In this document: in pieces, positions 17,202 to 26,532 of the stretch | Position numbering within the stretch: the first letter of the stretch is position 1 | Layout of the letters: every line of letters starts with the position of its first letter | Origin: Ferribacterium limneticum | GTDB taxonomy: Bacteria; Pseudomonadota; Gammaproteobacteria; Burkholderiales; Rhodocyclaceae | Assembly: GCF_020510585.1 (NCBI RefSeq) | Contig: NZ_CP075190.1 | Coordinates: 1,920,001 to 1,984,000 of the forward strand | Direction: 5' to 3' | Length of the DNA stretch: 64,000 bases | Translations under genes and position numbers: made by a program | Notes under the pieces: model-generated | What the model saw: the letters and a program-made list of their open reading frames with translations, nothing else | What the model was told of the DNA's origin: nothing | Databases searched by the model: none

Positions 17202-18560
17202 CTACTTCAAGCCAAGACGATGCATCAAGTCGTACAGCGTCGGCCGGCTGATACCCAGAATTTCCGCCGTTCTAAGGAGGTTGTCGTTGGCGCGGCCCAA
17301 GGCAGTGACGATCGCCTGACGTTCCGCTTCATCGCGTACTTTTCGCAGATCAATGAATTCAACCTCACCAGCGTTTTCTGTTTCCAAGCCGATGTCGTCA
17401 CGGGTTATTCGAGAACCATCGGCCATGATGACGGCGCGCTTGATGCAGTTTTCCAGTTCGCGTACGTTGCCCGGCCATTGATGAGCTTCTATGGCACGAA
17501 CAGCCTCCTCGCTCAGGGTCATCTTGCCGCGTTTTTGTTCGTCTGCAAATTTGTGCACGAACGCGTGGGCCATTAATGCCGGATCACCCCGGCGTTCGCG
17601 CAATGGTGGGATCGGGACGACGATTTCAGCCAGTCGGTAATACAGGTCCTCACGGAACCCACCATTGCCGATCTGCGATTTCAGATCTTGGTGCGTAGCG
17701 CAGACGATGCGGACGTCAACAGCGATTTCCTGGCGGCCACCTAGTCGCTCGACAACACGCTCCTGTAGAAAACGTAATAACTTGGCCTGCAGTGGCAAAG
17801 GTAGGTCACCTATCTCGTCGAGCATCAGCGTGCCACCGTTTGCTGTTTCAATTTTCCCCGGTGTGGTTTTTCCGGCACCTGTGAACGCGCCTTTCTCGTA
17901 ACCGAATAATTCGCTTTCTAGCAGATTCTCCGGAATAGCGGCGCAATTGATGGCGACGAAACGCTCCGTACGGCGCGGGGACGACTCATGCAAACCGCGC
18001 GCTAACAGTTCCTTGCCTGTGCCGCTTTCGCCCAGAAGGAGAACCGTTGCACTGCTGTTGGCGACTTTCTCAATTGTGCGGCAGACCCGTTGCATACCGG
18101 CATCGCGCGTCAGCAAGCCGGCGAGTGCCGGAGGGTGCTGTGCAGCATGTAAACGACGGTTTTCTTGCTGGAGGTCATGTAGTCGAAAGGCTCGATCTAT
18201 GGTCAGTGCCAGCAGTTCCGGTTCAAAGGGCTTGGCAAAGAAATCGTAGGCGCCGAGGGCAATTGCCCTCAGTGCGTTGATCCGGTCATTCTGGCCTGTC
18301 AGAACGATCACTTTTGTATCAGGGGAAGCAGCTAGAATCTGCTCCAGTAAACGGAAGCCCTCAGAAACTGAATCTGCATCCGGCGGCAAGCCTAAATCCA
18401 TGGTGACGACTGCCGGGCTGTGACGGTGGATCTGCGCTAGGGCGCTTTCACGATCTGCTGCGGTCAAGGTCTCAAATTGGTCAAATGACCAGCGGAGTTG
18501 CTTTTGCAGAGCGAGGTCGTCTTCGACAATCAGTAGCGAGCGAGGTTTCTCGGTGCTCAT
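17202..18560 (-). CDS. prsR: PEP-CTERM-box response regulator PrsR (sigma-54 activator)
   Basis: The protein has 452 residues: a receiver domain (phospho-acceptor D55), a sigma-54 AAA+ domain and a Fis-type HTH. The AAA+ domain carries Walker A GESGTGKE at 177-184, the sigma-54 contact loop GAFTGA at 224-229, and Walker B in LMLDEIGDLP. The C-terminal helix-turn-helix is near 425-450 (NLLRTAEILGISRPTLYDLMHRL). It should activate sigma-54 promoters when phosphorylated by PrsK. In floc-forming betaproteobacteria the PrsK/PrsR pair with RpoN is reported to drive PEP-CTERM protein genes. It overlaps prsK by 4 bases. Confidence 0.94.
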   Translation of the reverse strand: MSTEKPRSLLIVEDDLALQKQLRWSFDQFETLTAADRESALAQIHRHSPAVVTMDLGLPPDADSVSEGFRLLEQILAASPDTKVIVLTGQNDRINALRAIALGAYDFFAKPFEPELLALTIDRAFRLHDLQQENRRLHAAQHPPALAGLLTRDAGMQRVCRTIEKVANSSATVLLLGESGTGKELLARGLHESSPRRTERFVAINCAAIPENLLESELFGYEKGAFTGAGKTTPGKIETANGGTLMLDEIGDLPLPLQAKLLRFLQERVVERLGGRQEIAVDVRIVCATHQDLKSQIGNGGFREDLYYRLAEIVVPIPPLRERRGDPALMAHAFVHKFADEQKRGKMTLSEEAVRAIEAHQWPGNVRELENCIKRAVIMADGSRITRDDIGLETENAGEVEFIDLRKVRDEAERQAIVTALGRANDNLLRTAEILGISRPTLYDLMHRLGLK

Positions 18561-20668
18561 ATAGCTTCTCGCTCTCGTAGATCAGATTCGGTACGAATGA
18601 TAAACAAGGGGAGGGTGACCGTAATGCATGTGCCCTTGCCTGGCTCGCTATCAACCAGCATTTCTCCACCTAATTCACGGATATATTGTGCGCTTTCGTA
18701 GGCGCCGATCCCCATTCCGGCTTCCTTGGTGCTTTGAAATGGCTTGAATAACCGGTCACGGATGAATTCTTGAGTCATGCCATGCCCTGTATCACCAACT
18801 TCGATAGCAGCCTTGTCGTTGTGGCGTTTGACAGAAGCCCAGACTTTGCCGGCGGGTGCTGAGGCATCTAGTGCATTCTGAACAAGGTGGCCAATGACCC
18901 TCTCCAGTCGCTCTTCGTGTCCCCGAGCGATTAATCGATCCTGCACGCGTATTTCGATCAATCTTCCCTGATTCATTTTATCCTTTTGAATACGTTGAAT
19001 GACGTCTGCAAGATTAACACCGCAAATCCCACCCGGGGGAGCGGCGCCCTCACGCAACTGCATCATCAATTGGCGCATGCGTTCGACGGCGTGGTCAACG
19101 GTCATCAGCATATCTTGCTGAAACTCCGGATTGTCGCGGTGGCGTTCCGCATTCTTTAGCATCAGGGAAAGTTGGGTAACGATATTCTTCAAATCGTGAA
19201 CCACGAAAGCTGACATTTTGTTGAAAGCGTCAAATTTTCGGACTTCGAGCAAAGCCTCGGTCGCCTGCATCCTGGCGAGAAAACTCGCAGCCTGGCAACC
19301 AGCCGTGCGCAGTAGATCATTGACTTCCCAATTGACATTAATTGGTGTGCGTGAACTTGCAAGAACGACATAACCATGCATTTCATTGCCAGCCATCAAC
19401 GGAATGATCAACCATGCATTTGGAAGTTCTGACAGCCAAGCTGGAATTTCCAAATCACTGTAGCGAGCCGGGAAGCAGCGATACTCCTCCAGATTGATGA
19501 CCCAACCGCTGGAGAGTAGAAAGCGGCAGAGTGAGGAGTTCTGGTGCTCTTCAGCAACGCATTCCGGGAGATTCCAGCGTGCGTTTTGTCGATACGTCTC
19601 ATGGACTGTTCCCCTTAGCCATAGGGTGCCAGCGGGACTCTCCACCATATTTGCAAGGCCGCGAATGACCTGCTGCCCCATGGTTTGTGGGGATTCTTGC
19701 AAAGTCAGTGTTTGGGTGAAACGCAGCCATTCCTCTCGATAGTCGTAGCGGTAGCGAAAAAAATGCTTACCTACCAGAACTTTTATTTTCGCGCGCATCG
19801 AGCCGGAAACCAGCAGTACACCCAATAGAAGCATTGCAGCGAATATGAGCGCCAGTTGGAATGCGCGACCCCACTCGCCACCGAAATAACGCACATAGTA
19901 GCCAACGCCGGCCATGAATAGCAGGTATAGCCCGGCAAAAAGCAACGTGGCCGAGTGGAATGCGGCTTTTTGGGAGAGGCGGATCTTCGAAGTCCAGTCC
20001 CGGCTTCGTTCGGTAGTGAGCATCAGAAGGGGAATGGTCATCACATGAACAAAACCACGGACCGTCAGTACGTCACTATCGATACGGTTGAACATCATCG
20101 CATCCGAGAACAGATAAACGTCGAAGGCGAACTGGAAGAGTAAAGCAAGGCAGAGCGGTTTCACGTTCCACCGGGAATCTTCAGATACAGTTCTGAATAA
20201 CTGTTCGAGAAGCACCAGAGCAATGACCGCTTCCGCCAATCCATGGAGGATCAGCGCGCGCAACCATTCCTGAGGCGAAATCCAGCTCAGAGGAAGCGAA
20301 AACTGAAGGAGAACCCCAGCCACTACCAGGGACCAGCAGCTCGTAGGCAACCAAGGGGGGAGTAGCGGCCGCAATTCCGAGTTGCCGGTTGGCTCGAGCA
20401 GGGTAATCAAAAAGAAATACCAGGCACCATACCTGATGACGTCGGCCAGCGACGAAAAGACGAGTAGTACCGCTTGGCTGTTAAGGGCGTATAGCAGACT
20501 GCTCAACGCCCATACCGTCGACAGAATGGCGGCAATGACCATTCGTTTGGCGCGGATAGTGGATCGCCATTCCCTGCCAAACGAAAAAAGGTAGGTTGAA
20601 AGCGACAGATATCCGAAGGCAGCGAGACCGAAGCTCCAAGCAATCAGGGACGCACTTGTGATATTCAT
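18557..20668 (-). CDS. prsK: PEP-CTERM/exosortase system histidine kinase PrsK
   Basis: The protein has 703 residues. About eight hydrophobic segments occupy the first 300 residues, followed by a GAF-like region (about 310-460). The dimerisation/phosphoacceptor segment FVVHDLKNIVTQLSLML has its histidine at H491. A HATPase domain follows, with N box (HLVQNALDAS), DTGHGM and GMGIG. The multi-span N-terminus is the PrsK hallmark (TIGR02916) and probably senses a membrane signal. It is coupled to prsR by an ATGA overlap and lies 40 bases downstream of the sugar transferase gene. The signal it senses is unknown. Confidence 0.93.
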   Translation of the reverse strand: MNITSASLIAWSFGLAAFGYLSLSTYLFSFGREWRSTIRAKRMVIAAILSTVWALSSLLYALNSQAVLLVFSSLADVIRYGAWYFFLITLLEPTGNSELRPLLPPWLPTSCWSLVVAGVLLQFSLPLSWISPQEWLRALILHGLAEAVIALVLLEQLFRTVSEDSRWNVKPLCLALLFQFAFDVYLFSDAMMFNRIDSDVLTVRGFVHVMTIPLLMLTTERSRDWTSKIRLSQKAAFHSATLLFAGLYLLFMAGVGYYVRYFGGEWGRAFQLALIFAAMLLLGVLLVSGSMRAKIKVLVGKHFFRYRYDYREEWLRFTQTLTLQESPQTMGQQVIRGLANMVESPAGTLWLRGTVHETYRQNARWNLPECVAEEHQNSSLCRFLLSSGWVINLEEYRCFPARYSDLEIPAWLSELPNAWLIIPLMAGNEMHGYVVLASSRTPINVNWEVNDLLRTAGCQAASFLARMQATEALLEVRKFDAFNKMSAFVVHDLKNIVTQLSLMLKNAERHRDNPEFQQDMLMTVDHAVERMRQLMMQLREGAAPPGGICGVNLADVIQRIQKDKMNQGRLIEIRVQDRLIARGHEERLERVIGHLVQNALDASAPAGKVWASVKRHNDKAAIEVGDTGHGMTQEFIRDRLFKPFQSTKEAGMGIGAYESAQYIRELGGEMLVDSEPGKGTCITVTLPLFIIRTESDLREREAI

Positions 20669-20708
20669 GCAGGGCTTCTTAAGTCACGGGGCAGCGTGAC
20701 ACTGGAGA

Positions 20709-22100
20709 TTAGTGAGCGCCCTTGCCTGTGAGCACGACACCCACGGTTTCGAAGAGAACCACCATATCCAAGAACAGGGAGTGATTCTTTACGTAATAAA
20801 GATCGTACTGGAGCTTTTCTGCTGAATCTTCTACTGTCGCGCCGTAGTGATAGCGTACCTGTGCCCAGCCGGTTACACCAGGTTTTACACTGTGTCGAAC
20901 CGCATAAAACGGGATTTCCTTGGTCAGTTGATCGACAAAGAAAGGGCGTTCTGGACGGGGACCGACCAGACTCATGTCCCCCTTTAATACACTAAACAAT
21001 TGGGGGAGTTCATCAATCCGAAGTTTGCGGATGATCTGGCCAATGCGGGTCGCACGATTATCCTGTGCTTGCGCCCAGATCGGTTTTCCGTCCTTTTCGG
21101 CATCACGTCGCATACTGCGAAATTTGATGACATTGAACAGACGTCCGTTAAGGCCAACACGTTCCTGCCGATAAAGCAGGGGAAAACCATCCTCAAATAC
21201 AATCAGGATGGCTGCTATGAGCATGACTGGGAGTGCTAATACAATCAGGATGAGAGCGCTGATAATATCAAAAAGTCGTTTGACGACAGTTCTGAATGTT
21301 CCCTGGCAGAACCCATCGCCAAAAATGAGCCAGCCCGCATAGAGGGAATCGAGGCGGATTTGGCCAAGTGTTTGTTCAAAATGACTCGCAAGATCCAGAA
21401 CCCTAACACCTTGCAGCTTGCAATCGAGGAGTTCGCGTAAGGGCATGGACCCGCCACGGCGTTCACTGAGCGCAACGACAATTTCATCTGCCTTTAAATT
21501 GCGAGCCGTGTCCGTTAGTGAGTTTTCCCGGCTAAAAGTCATGCTTGGTAATACCAATGGCTGATCTTCATTGGATCCGGGGAAGAAGCCAATGATCTCG
21601 GCTGAGGGGTCTGAATGATCAAGGGCTTTCTTGATAGCCAATGCCTGGTGTCCTGTGCCGAACACTAGAATACGCCGGCGCAGCATCTTGGCGGCGGGTG
21701 CATGAACCGCACTGACACGAGTCACAAGCATGCCGAAGACTGCAGACATTGCGGAGAGATGGATCAAATCACGGTTGACCGCAGAAATGGGGAGCACTGC
21801 ATAGAGGGCATAGGCAATCGGAATCGACAGGTAAATGGAGAGCACGGCGCGGGCACGAGTCTCGACAAAGGGGCGAATAGAGGCACGTTGATAGAGACCC
21901 AGCAGGGCGTTGATAGCTAGCATCGCGAGGCCGAACAGAATGGCATAAACCACGACCTGTTTCAGGTTGACCGGAAGGCCACTTTTTATCCACATCAGTG
22001 TAATTACCAGGCTGACGATCAGGAACGAGAAATCGAACAGCATTCCGGCGATGCTGCGCCAAGTAAACCAGTGATTAAACAGCCTGATCATGATGTTCAT
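20709..22100 (-). CDS. Undecaprenyl-phosphate sugar phosphotransferase, PEP-CTERM system type (EpsB/WcaJ-like)
   Basis: The protein has 463 residues of the polyisoprenyl-phosphate hexose-1-phosphate transferase family. It has four N-terminal membrane helices (about 18-130), a central cytoplasmic domain with a Rossmann-like GTGHQALAIKKAL, a fifth membrane helix near 275-295 and the catalytic C-terminal domain. Key motifs are KFRSMRRDAE, RKLRIDELPQL and GPRPERP. It transfers a sugar-1-phosphate to undecaprenyl phosphate, the first step of repeat-unit assembly. I recall it as the TIGR03013 type of exosortase loci. It is the first gene of the prs operon; a long AT-rich intergenic stretch lies upstream. 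Confidence 0.92.
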   Translation of the reverse strand: MNIMIRLFNHWFTWRSIAGMLFDFSFLIVSLVITLMWIKSGLPVNLKQVVVYAILFGLAMLAINALLGLYQRASIRPFVETRARAVLSIYLSIPIAYALYAVLPISAVNRDLIHLSAMSAVFGMLVTRVSAVHAPAAKMLRRRILVFGTGHQALAIKKALDHSDPSAEIIGFFPGSNEDQPLVLPSMTFSRENSLTDTARNLKADEIVVALSERRGGSMPLRELLDCKLQGVRVLDLASHFEQTLGQIRLDSLYAGWLIFGDGFCQGTFRTVVKRLFDIISALILIVLALPVMLIAAILIVFEDGFPLLYRQERVGLNGRLFNVIKFRSMRRDAEKDGKPIWAQAQDNRATRIGQIIRKLRIDELPQLFSVLKGDMSLVGPRPERPFFVDQLTKEIPFYAVRHSVKPGVTGWAQVRYHYGATVEDSAEKLQYDLYYVKNHSLFLDMVVLFETVGVVLTGKGAH

Positions 22101-22472
22101 GCCCCCAAACTTTTTGCCACCAAGCTAGCTCATGACCTCCGGAAGGAAATTCATGTGTTTTATTTTTACACAATATGAATAATATTGACTTTGGCGTATC
22201 TTGCCTGTGCACTATTTCACATTGACTACGAGTCTATGCAACGAAATTTGTTTTTCGCGACCATGATTTAGTAGCAAAAATAAAAAAATTTCTGAGTTAT
22301 TGTGATGTAGTTACTGATAGTGTTAAAGGCAGCTACTTGTAACCTCATAGCGATAACGTATGGTGCTTTGGTCAATCCGGAGTAAGTGAATTCAGACCAA
22401 ATGCATTGTCGTATTGTATCGAATTCCAGAGGTGGTTGTCTGGCAAGGCGGGGTTGGGATATCAATATGCCG
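22101..22472. other. AT-rich intergenic region upstream of the prs operon
   Basis: These 372 bases separate two minus-strand genes. They are clearly more AT-rich than the neighbours, with several A/T runs between about 22150 and 22300. They probably hold the promoter of the epsB-like/prsK/prsR/prsT operon. I found no convincing sigma-70 pair and no correctly spaced sigma-54 (GG-N10-GC) site on either strand. No open frame here looks real. Confidence 0.5.
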
Positions 22473-23717
22473 CTAGATCAATACCTCGATAACTTCAGGA
22501 TGCCCCAAAAAGCGATGTGGGCTGGCACTGGCCCCGTAGGCGCCAGATTGGAATACTACGACGAGATCATCAGGTTTTGCTACTGCCAGTGTCATGCGGT
22601 CTGCAAGAAGGTCCAGCGGAGTACACAGCGGACCGACGACGGTGGCTGTTTCTGTGCTCTTTGTATTCATGCGATTACCAATCGCTACAGGGTAGTTTTT
22701 TCTGATGACCTGCCCGAAGTTGCCCGATGCAGAGAGGTGATGGTTTAAGCCGCCATCAACGACCAGAAAGGTCTGTCCACGTGAAATCTTGCGGTCAACA
22801 ATCCTGGAGACATAAATCCCAGCCTCGCCGACAAGGTAGCGACCCAGTTCGATGACTAGTGATGCATCAGGAAAGTCTTGTCTGGCTCGATTCGCTAGTT
22901 GTTCGAGATTTTGCCTGATCGGTACCAGATCGAGTCGTTTTTCGCCAGGGAAGTAGGGGATGCCGAATCCGCCACCAAGGTTCAGGAAACTGACAGGTGA
23001 CGGGGCATGGCGCGATAGTACGAGGGCCAATTCATAGGATTTCTGCTGTGCCTCACAAATGGATTCTGCCTTGAGGTTTTGCGAGCCGGCAAATAGATGG
23101 AATCCCTCGAACGCCAGTTTGTATTCACCGATTTTTGCCAGTAATTCTGGCACGAGTTCGGCATCAACACCGAACTGCTTGGGGCCGCCGCCCATCTTCA
23201 TGCCGGAACCCTTGAGTTCGAAGTCCGGATTGACGCGCACAGCAACCCGGGCTGGAAGTCCAAGTTTCAGCGAAATGCCCGCCAGGATACTGACTTCGCG
23301 AAATGACTCAATGTTGATCAGCACGCCAGCCGCTACGGCCTGGTGTAGCTCTGAACTTCGTTTTCCCGGGCCGGCAAAGCTGATTTCATGCGGGTCTGTG
23401 CCTGCATCCAGTGCGACCTTTAATTCTCCGGCAGAGGCCACGTCAATACCGTCGACTAGTCCCGCCATGAAGCCAACGACCGCAGGCATTGGGTTGGCTT
23501 TCATCGCGTAGTGGAGTTTTACGCCATCTGGTAGCGCAGAACGTAATTCGGTAACACGTGAATGCAGCAAGCCTCGGTCATACGCATAGAACGGCGTCTG
23601 CCCAACCCGCTCAGCCAGTTGCGATATTGGTAAGCCACCGACCAGCAATTCATCGCCGACCGCGACAAATTGATTCATTGTTGTATGGATAGGCGTAGAG
23701 GGGATTGGTGTTGTCAT
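22473..23717 (-). CDS. PLP-dependent decarboxylase, exosortase A system-associated
   Basis: The protein has 414 residues of the fold-III group (diaminopimelate/ornithine decarboxylase type). The PLP lysine lies in LHYAMKANP (about K73), with a glycine-rich phosphate-binding LNLGGGFGIPY and late FQSGAYGASASP. I recall it as TIGR03099. It should decarboxylate an amino acid or amino-acyl group, possibly while it is carried on the nearby acyl carrier protein. The ATG at 23717 is chosen because a TTG 15 bases upstream is a weaker start. It lies 23 bases after the ligase gene and is co-transcribed with it. Confidence 0.88.
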   Translation of the reverse strand: MTTPIPSTPIHTTMNQFVAVGDELLVGGLPISQLAERVGQTPFYAYDRGLLHSRVTELRSALPDGVKLHYAMKANPMPAVVGFMAGLVDGIDVASAGELKVALDAGTDPHEISFAGPGKRSSELHQAVAAGVLINIESFREVSILAGISLKLGLPARVAVRVNPDFELKGSGMKMGGGPKQFGVDAELVPELLAKIGEYKLAFEGFHLFAGSQNLKAESICEAQQKSYELALVLSRHAPSPVSFLNLGGGFGIPYFPGEKRLDLVPIRQNLEQLANRARQDFPDASLVIELGRYLVGEAGIYVSRIVDRKISRGQTFLVVDGGLNHHLSASGNFGQVIRKNYPVAIGNRMNTKSTETATVVGPLCTPLDLLADRMTLAVAKPDDLVVVFQSGAYGASASPHRFLGHPEVIEVLI

Positions 23718-23740
23718 TCTCGGCTCTTGCAAAGGGCGCC

Positions 23741-25357
23741 TCAGAGGTTTTTTAGCTCAACCCATGCGGTCGACAGCGTTTTTCGGTCAATTTTCCCATT
23801 TGGGTTGCGCGGCAATGGGCCTTCGCGAACATCGATTCCGCTGGGCACCATGTAGGCCGGCATGCGTGCACGGCATTCGGCGAGCAGGGCGTTAACGTCA
23901 AGCGCCTTGCCTGCTGGCGGTGTCGCGATGACTTGAATGGCATGCCCCATGCGGTCATCGTCCACCCCAAAGGCGACGCATTCACCAACCAGTTTCGTGG
24001 CGTAAAGGACTTCTTCCACTTCGGTTGGGCTAACACGGTAGCCGGAAGTTTTCATCATTTCGTCGCGTCGACCAATGAAGTAGAGGAAACCGTCTTCGTC
24101 CATGCGAACAGTGTCGCCCGAGAATACAGCGATTTCCGGCAGAACCAGACCTGCTTCGCGACCCGGCGCATGGACTGGTAAGGGCTTGTAGCGCTCAGCT
24201 GTCTTTTCCGGATCATTCCAGTAGCCCATGCCGACCAAGGCGCCTCGATGTACCAATTCGCCCGGCTCGTTTGGCCCGCAAGGGGAACCGTCTTCGCGTA
24301 GCACCAAAATTTCCGCATTGGGAATCGCCTTGCCGATCGAGTCGGGTCTGCGATCGACCTCTGCTGGAGGCAAAAATGTTGAACGGAATGCCTCGGTCAG
24401 GCCATACATCAGGAACGGCTTGGTTTTGGGCAGATGTTGGCGCAGTGTCACCAGCGTTTCGCGTGGCATGCGTCCACCGGTATTGGCGAAATAGCGCAAG
24501 TGTTCGGTGATGCCCTCGGGCCAATTTGTCTGCGTTAGCTGGATGTACAGTGGCGGAACGGCTGTCAGGCCGGTAATCTTTTCCTGCTCAATTGCCTTGA
24601 TCACATCTCTGGGGAGCAGGTAATTGAGCAGAACAACCCGAGCTCCGACGTAGAAGGCCGTCGTTAGCTGGCTGAAGCCTGCATCAAAAGACAATGGTAG
24701 GGCCGCTAGCAGTGTGTCGCCGGCGTGGTTTTCTAGATAACTCGCTACGCTCTTGGCGCCTGCCACCATGTTTCGGTGCGAAAGAACGACCCCTTTGGGT
24801 TTGCCTGTGCTGCCAGAGGTGTACAAGATGCCTAGCATATCGGTATCGATTACCCGATGACCATTTGCAGGCGGCGCATTAAACAGATTGCTCCATTGAA
24901 TAGTATTTAGTCCGCTGATCACCGGCGGGGAGACGACAGAATCGAGCAAAACCACATGGCGAAGGTCGTGGCAAGCCGGTAGCGTTTCCTGCAGTAATGT
25001 CAGACGCTCAGGTGAAGTGACGAGCATGCGAACATTGCAGTCGCGCAGAATGTAACCAACCTGTTCGGCTTTTAGCAGTGGATTCAGTGGCACAAAAACC
25101 CCGCCGGCTGCTGGAGCGCCGAAACTGGCGATCACTGTCTCAAAGCGTTTTTCAAGATAGATGGCGACGCGCTCGCCACGCTGTAGGCCAAGGCTGAGCA
25201 AGCCGCTGGCGAAACGGGTGACTGCTTCGTGCAATTCGCCATAGTTGAGTGTTGTTTTGTTATAGGTCAGCGCGGGCGCTACCGAATTGCGCTCTGCCGC
25301 CAAGGAAATCAATTCGGGTAAAAGCGTAGAATTTCGCATGGTTAGGAGGTCTAGCAT
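23741..25357 (-). CDS. Acyl-CoA ligase (AMP-forming), exosortase A system-associated
   Basis: The protein has 538 residues of the ANL adenylating superfamily. Motif A3 LYTSGSTGKPKGVVLSH, YGLTEAF, the hinge region IGRRDEMMKTSGYRVSP and the C-terminal NPNGKIDRKTL lysine are all present, so it should be active. It activates a carboxylic or amino acid as an adenylate and probably loads it on the divergently encoded carrier protein. Known as TIGR03098 in exosortase A loci. A second in-frame ATG lies 18 bases inside; neither has a clear ribosome binding site. It is divergent from the ACP gene across 95 bases. Confidence 0.9.
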   Translation of the reverse strand: MLDLLTMRNSTLLPELISLAAERNSVAPALTYNKTTLNYGELHEAVTRFASGLLSLGLQRGERVAIYLEKRFETVIASFGAPAAGGVFVPLNPLLKAEQVGYILRDCNVRMLVTSPERLTLLQETLPACHDLRHVVLLDSVVSPPVISGLNTIQWSNLFNAPPANGHRVIDTDMLGILYTSGSTGKPKGVVLSHRNMVAGAKSVASYLENHAGDTLLAALPLSFDAGFSQLTTAFYVGARVVLLNYLLPRDVIKAIEQEKITGLTAVPPLYIQLTQTNWPEGITEHLRYFANTGGRMPRETLVTLRQHLPKTKPFLMYGLTEAFRSTFLPPAEVDRRPDSIGKAIPNAEILVLREDGSPCGPNEPGELVHRGALVGMGYWNDPEKTAERYKPLPVHAPGREAGLVLPEIAVFSGDTVRMDEDGFLYFIGRRDEMMKTSGYRVSPTEVEEVLYATKLVGECVAFGVDDDRMGHAIQVIATPPAGKALDVNALLAECRARMPAYMVPSGIDVREGPLPRNPNGKIDRKTLSTAWVELKNL

Positions 25358-25411
25358 AAGACAGGGTATGACACCGTGGAGTATCTTACAGCCGAATCGG
25401 CATTCTCCCCC

Positions 25412-25417
25412 TATAAT
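25412..25417 (+). promoter_or_regulatory. -10 element for the ACP/hydrolase operon
   Basis: A perfect TATAAT lies 35 bases upstream of the TTG start of the carrier protein gene, in the divergent region between the ligase and ACP genes. The nearest -35-like hexamer (TTACAG, 25386) is 20 bases upstream, longer than usual. Motif inference only. Confidence 0.5.
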
Positions 25418-25452
25418 GCGACATCACCATTCTGTTGTCGTAGGAGCAAGGC

Positions 25453-25704
25453 TTGAATACCAAAAAGGAAGTGCTCTCCCTTCTGGATGAAATCCTCAGT
25501 TTAAACGGTCGTTCCGCAGAGTTTTCTGCAAATACACCGCTTCTTGGTGCAATTCCAGAACTTGATTCGATGGCCGTTGTTGCCTTGATTACCGGTTTTG
25601 AGGAGCGTTTCGGTTTTATGGTTGACGACGACGAAATTGAAGGCAGCACCTTTGCGACGGTCGGCTCATTGATCGAATTCGTCGAAGGCAAGCTGGCCAG
25701 CTAG
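25453..25704 (+). CDS. Acyl carrier protein, exosortase A system-associated
   Basis: This is an 83-residue carrier protein with the phosphopantetheine attachment motif PELDSMAVVALI; the modified serine is S39. The fold pattern (helix, LDSM, helix FEERFGF, acidic DDDEIEG) is that of ACP/PCP domains. It starts with TTG preceded by AGGAG at 6 bases. It probably carries the group activated by the divergent ligase and acted on by the PLP decarboxylase. Two hydrolase genes follow in the same operon (15-base gap). Confidence 0.9.
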   Translation: MNTKKEVLSLLDEILSLNGRSAEFSANTPLLGAIPELDSMAVVALITGFEERFGFMVDDDEIEGSTFATVGSLIEFVEGKLAS

Positions 25705-25719
25705 GTCCGAGAGTCAGTC

Positions 25720-26532
25720 GTGCAGCCCTTCTTTCTTCCTAGTGAAAGGGGGCAATGTTTTTGCCTCTATCACCCTCCTCCTGATGTTGGTGTGGTGCGT
25801 GGTGCAGTCATTTATCTGCACCCTTTCGCCGAGGAAATGAACAAGGCGCGCCGTATGGCTGCACTTCAATCGCGCGCCATGGCCGCGGCCGGGTTCGCCG
25901 TGTTGCAGATCGATTTGCTCGGCTGCGGTGATAGTGCAGGTGATTTTTCTGATGCAACTTGGTCGGTCTGGAAAGAAAATGTATTACTGGCCTATCGTTG
26001 GCTGCGTACGCAAACCCAGGTACCACTGACGCTCTGGGGGTTGCGTGGAGGATGCCTACTGGCGGCCAGTGCTGCGGTCGATCTTCCGGAAAAGGCAAAT
26101 TTCATCTTCTGGCAACCGGCTATTTCGGGCAAGCTGCACTGGCAGCAGTTCATGCGTTTGAAAATGGCGGGTGAACTGGCCTCCGGGACGGCAAAGGGCA
26201 TCACCGAACAATTGTGCCGTCAACTCGCTGCTGGCGAACCTGTCGAAATCGCTGGTTACACGGTTTCTCCCGCCTTGGCTGAAGGCCTGGAGGCAGCTGA
26301 ACTTGAACCGCCAGCCTGCGGAGCTAGGCAGGTCATTTGGCTTGAGACATCGATGCGCGACGATGCAACGCTTGCTCCTGTTTCGCAAACGCGGATCGAA
26401 CACTGGTTGATGGCTGGGTATGCAGTACATGCAAAGGTAGTTCGCGGTCCAGCCTTCTGGCAGACCAGTGAAATCGAAGATGCCCCGGAACTCCTTGCCG
26501 CTACGCAGGCGGCGCTGGCGTTATTGACATGA
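25720..26532 (+). CDS. Alpha/beta hydrolase (hydrolase 2), exosortase A system-associated
   Basis: The protein has 270 residues with an alpha/beta-hydrolase N-terminal half: YLHPFAEEMNKARRMAALQSRAMAA, then LQIDLLGCGDSAGDF, matching the TIGR03101 subfamily as I recall it. A nucleophile elbow is not obvious: the expected GxSxG is replaced by WGLRGGC. It may therefore be a divergent or non-canonical hydrolase/acyltransferase. The start is GTG. It overlaps hydrolase 1 by 4 bases (ATGA). Its role is probably in releasing or transferring the acyl group built on the carrier protein. Confidence 0.82.
   Translation: MQPFFLPSERGQCFCLYHPPPDVGVVRGAVIYLHPFAEEMNKARRMAALQSRAMAAAGFAVLQIDLLGCGDSAGDFSDATWSVWKENVLLAYRWLRTQTQVPLTLWGLRGGCLLAASAAVDLPEKANFIFWQPAISGKLHWQQFMRLKMAGELASGTAKGITEQLCRQLAAGEPVEIAGYTVSPALAEGLEAAELEPPACGARQVIWLETSMRDDATLAPVSQTRIEHWLMAGYAVHAKVVRGPAFWQTSEIEDAPELLAATQAALALLT

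Noticed and set aside
22191..22205. TTGGCGTATCTTGCC as a sigma-54 site upstream of the prs operon
   Set aside because: The GG and GC elements are 8 rather than 10 bases apart, and it points away from the minus-strand operon.
25386..25691. Minus-strand frame antisense to the carrier protein gene
   Set aside because: It overlaps the whole ACP gene; the ACP has a clear attachment motif, a ribosome binding site and a promoter element.
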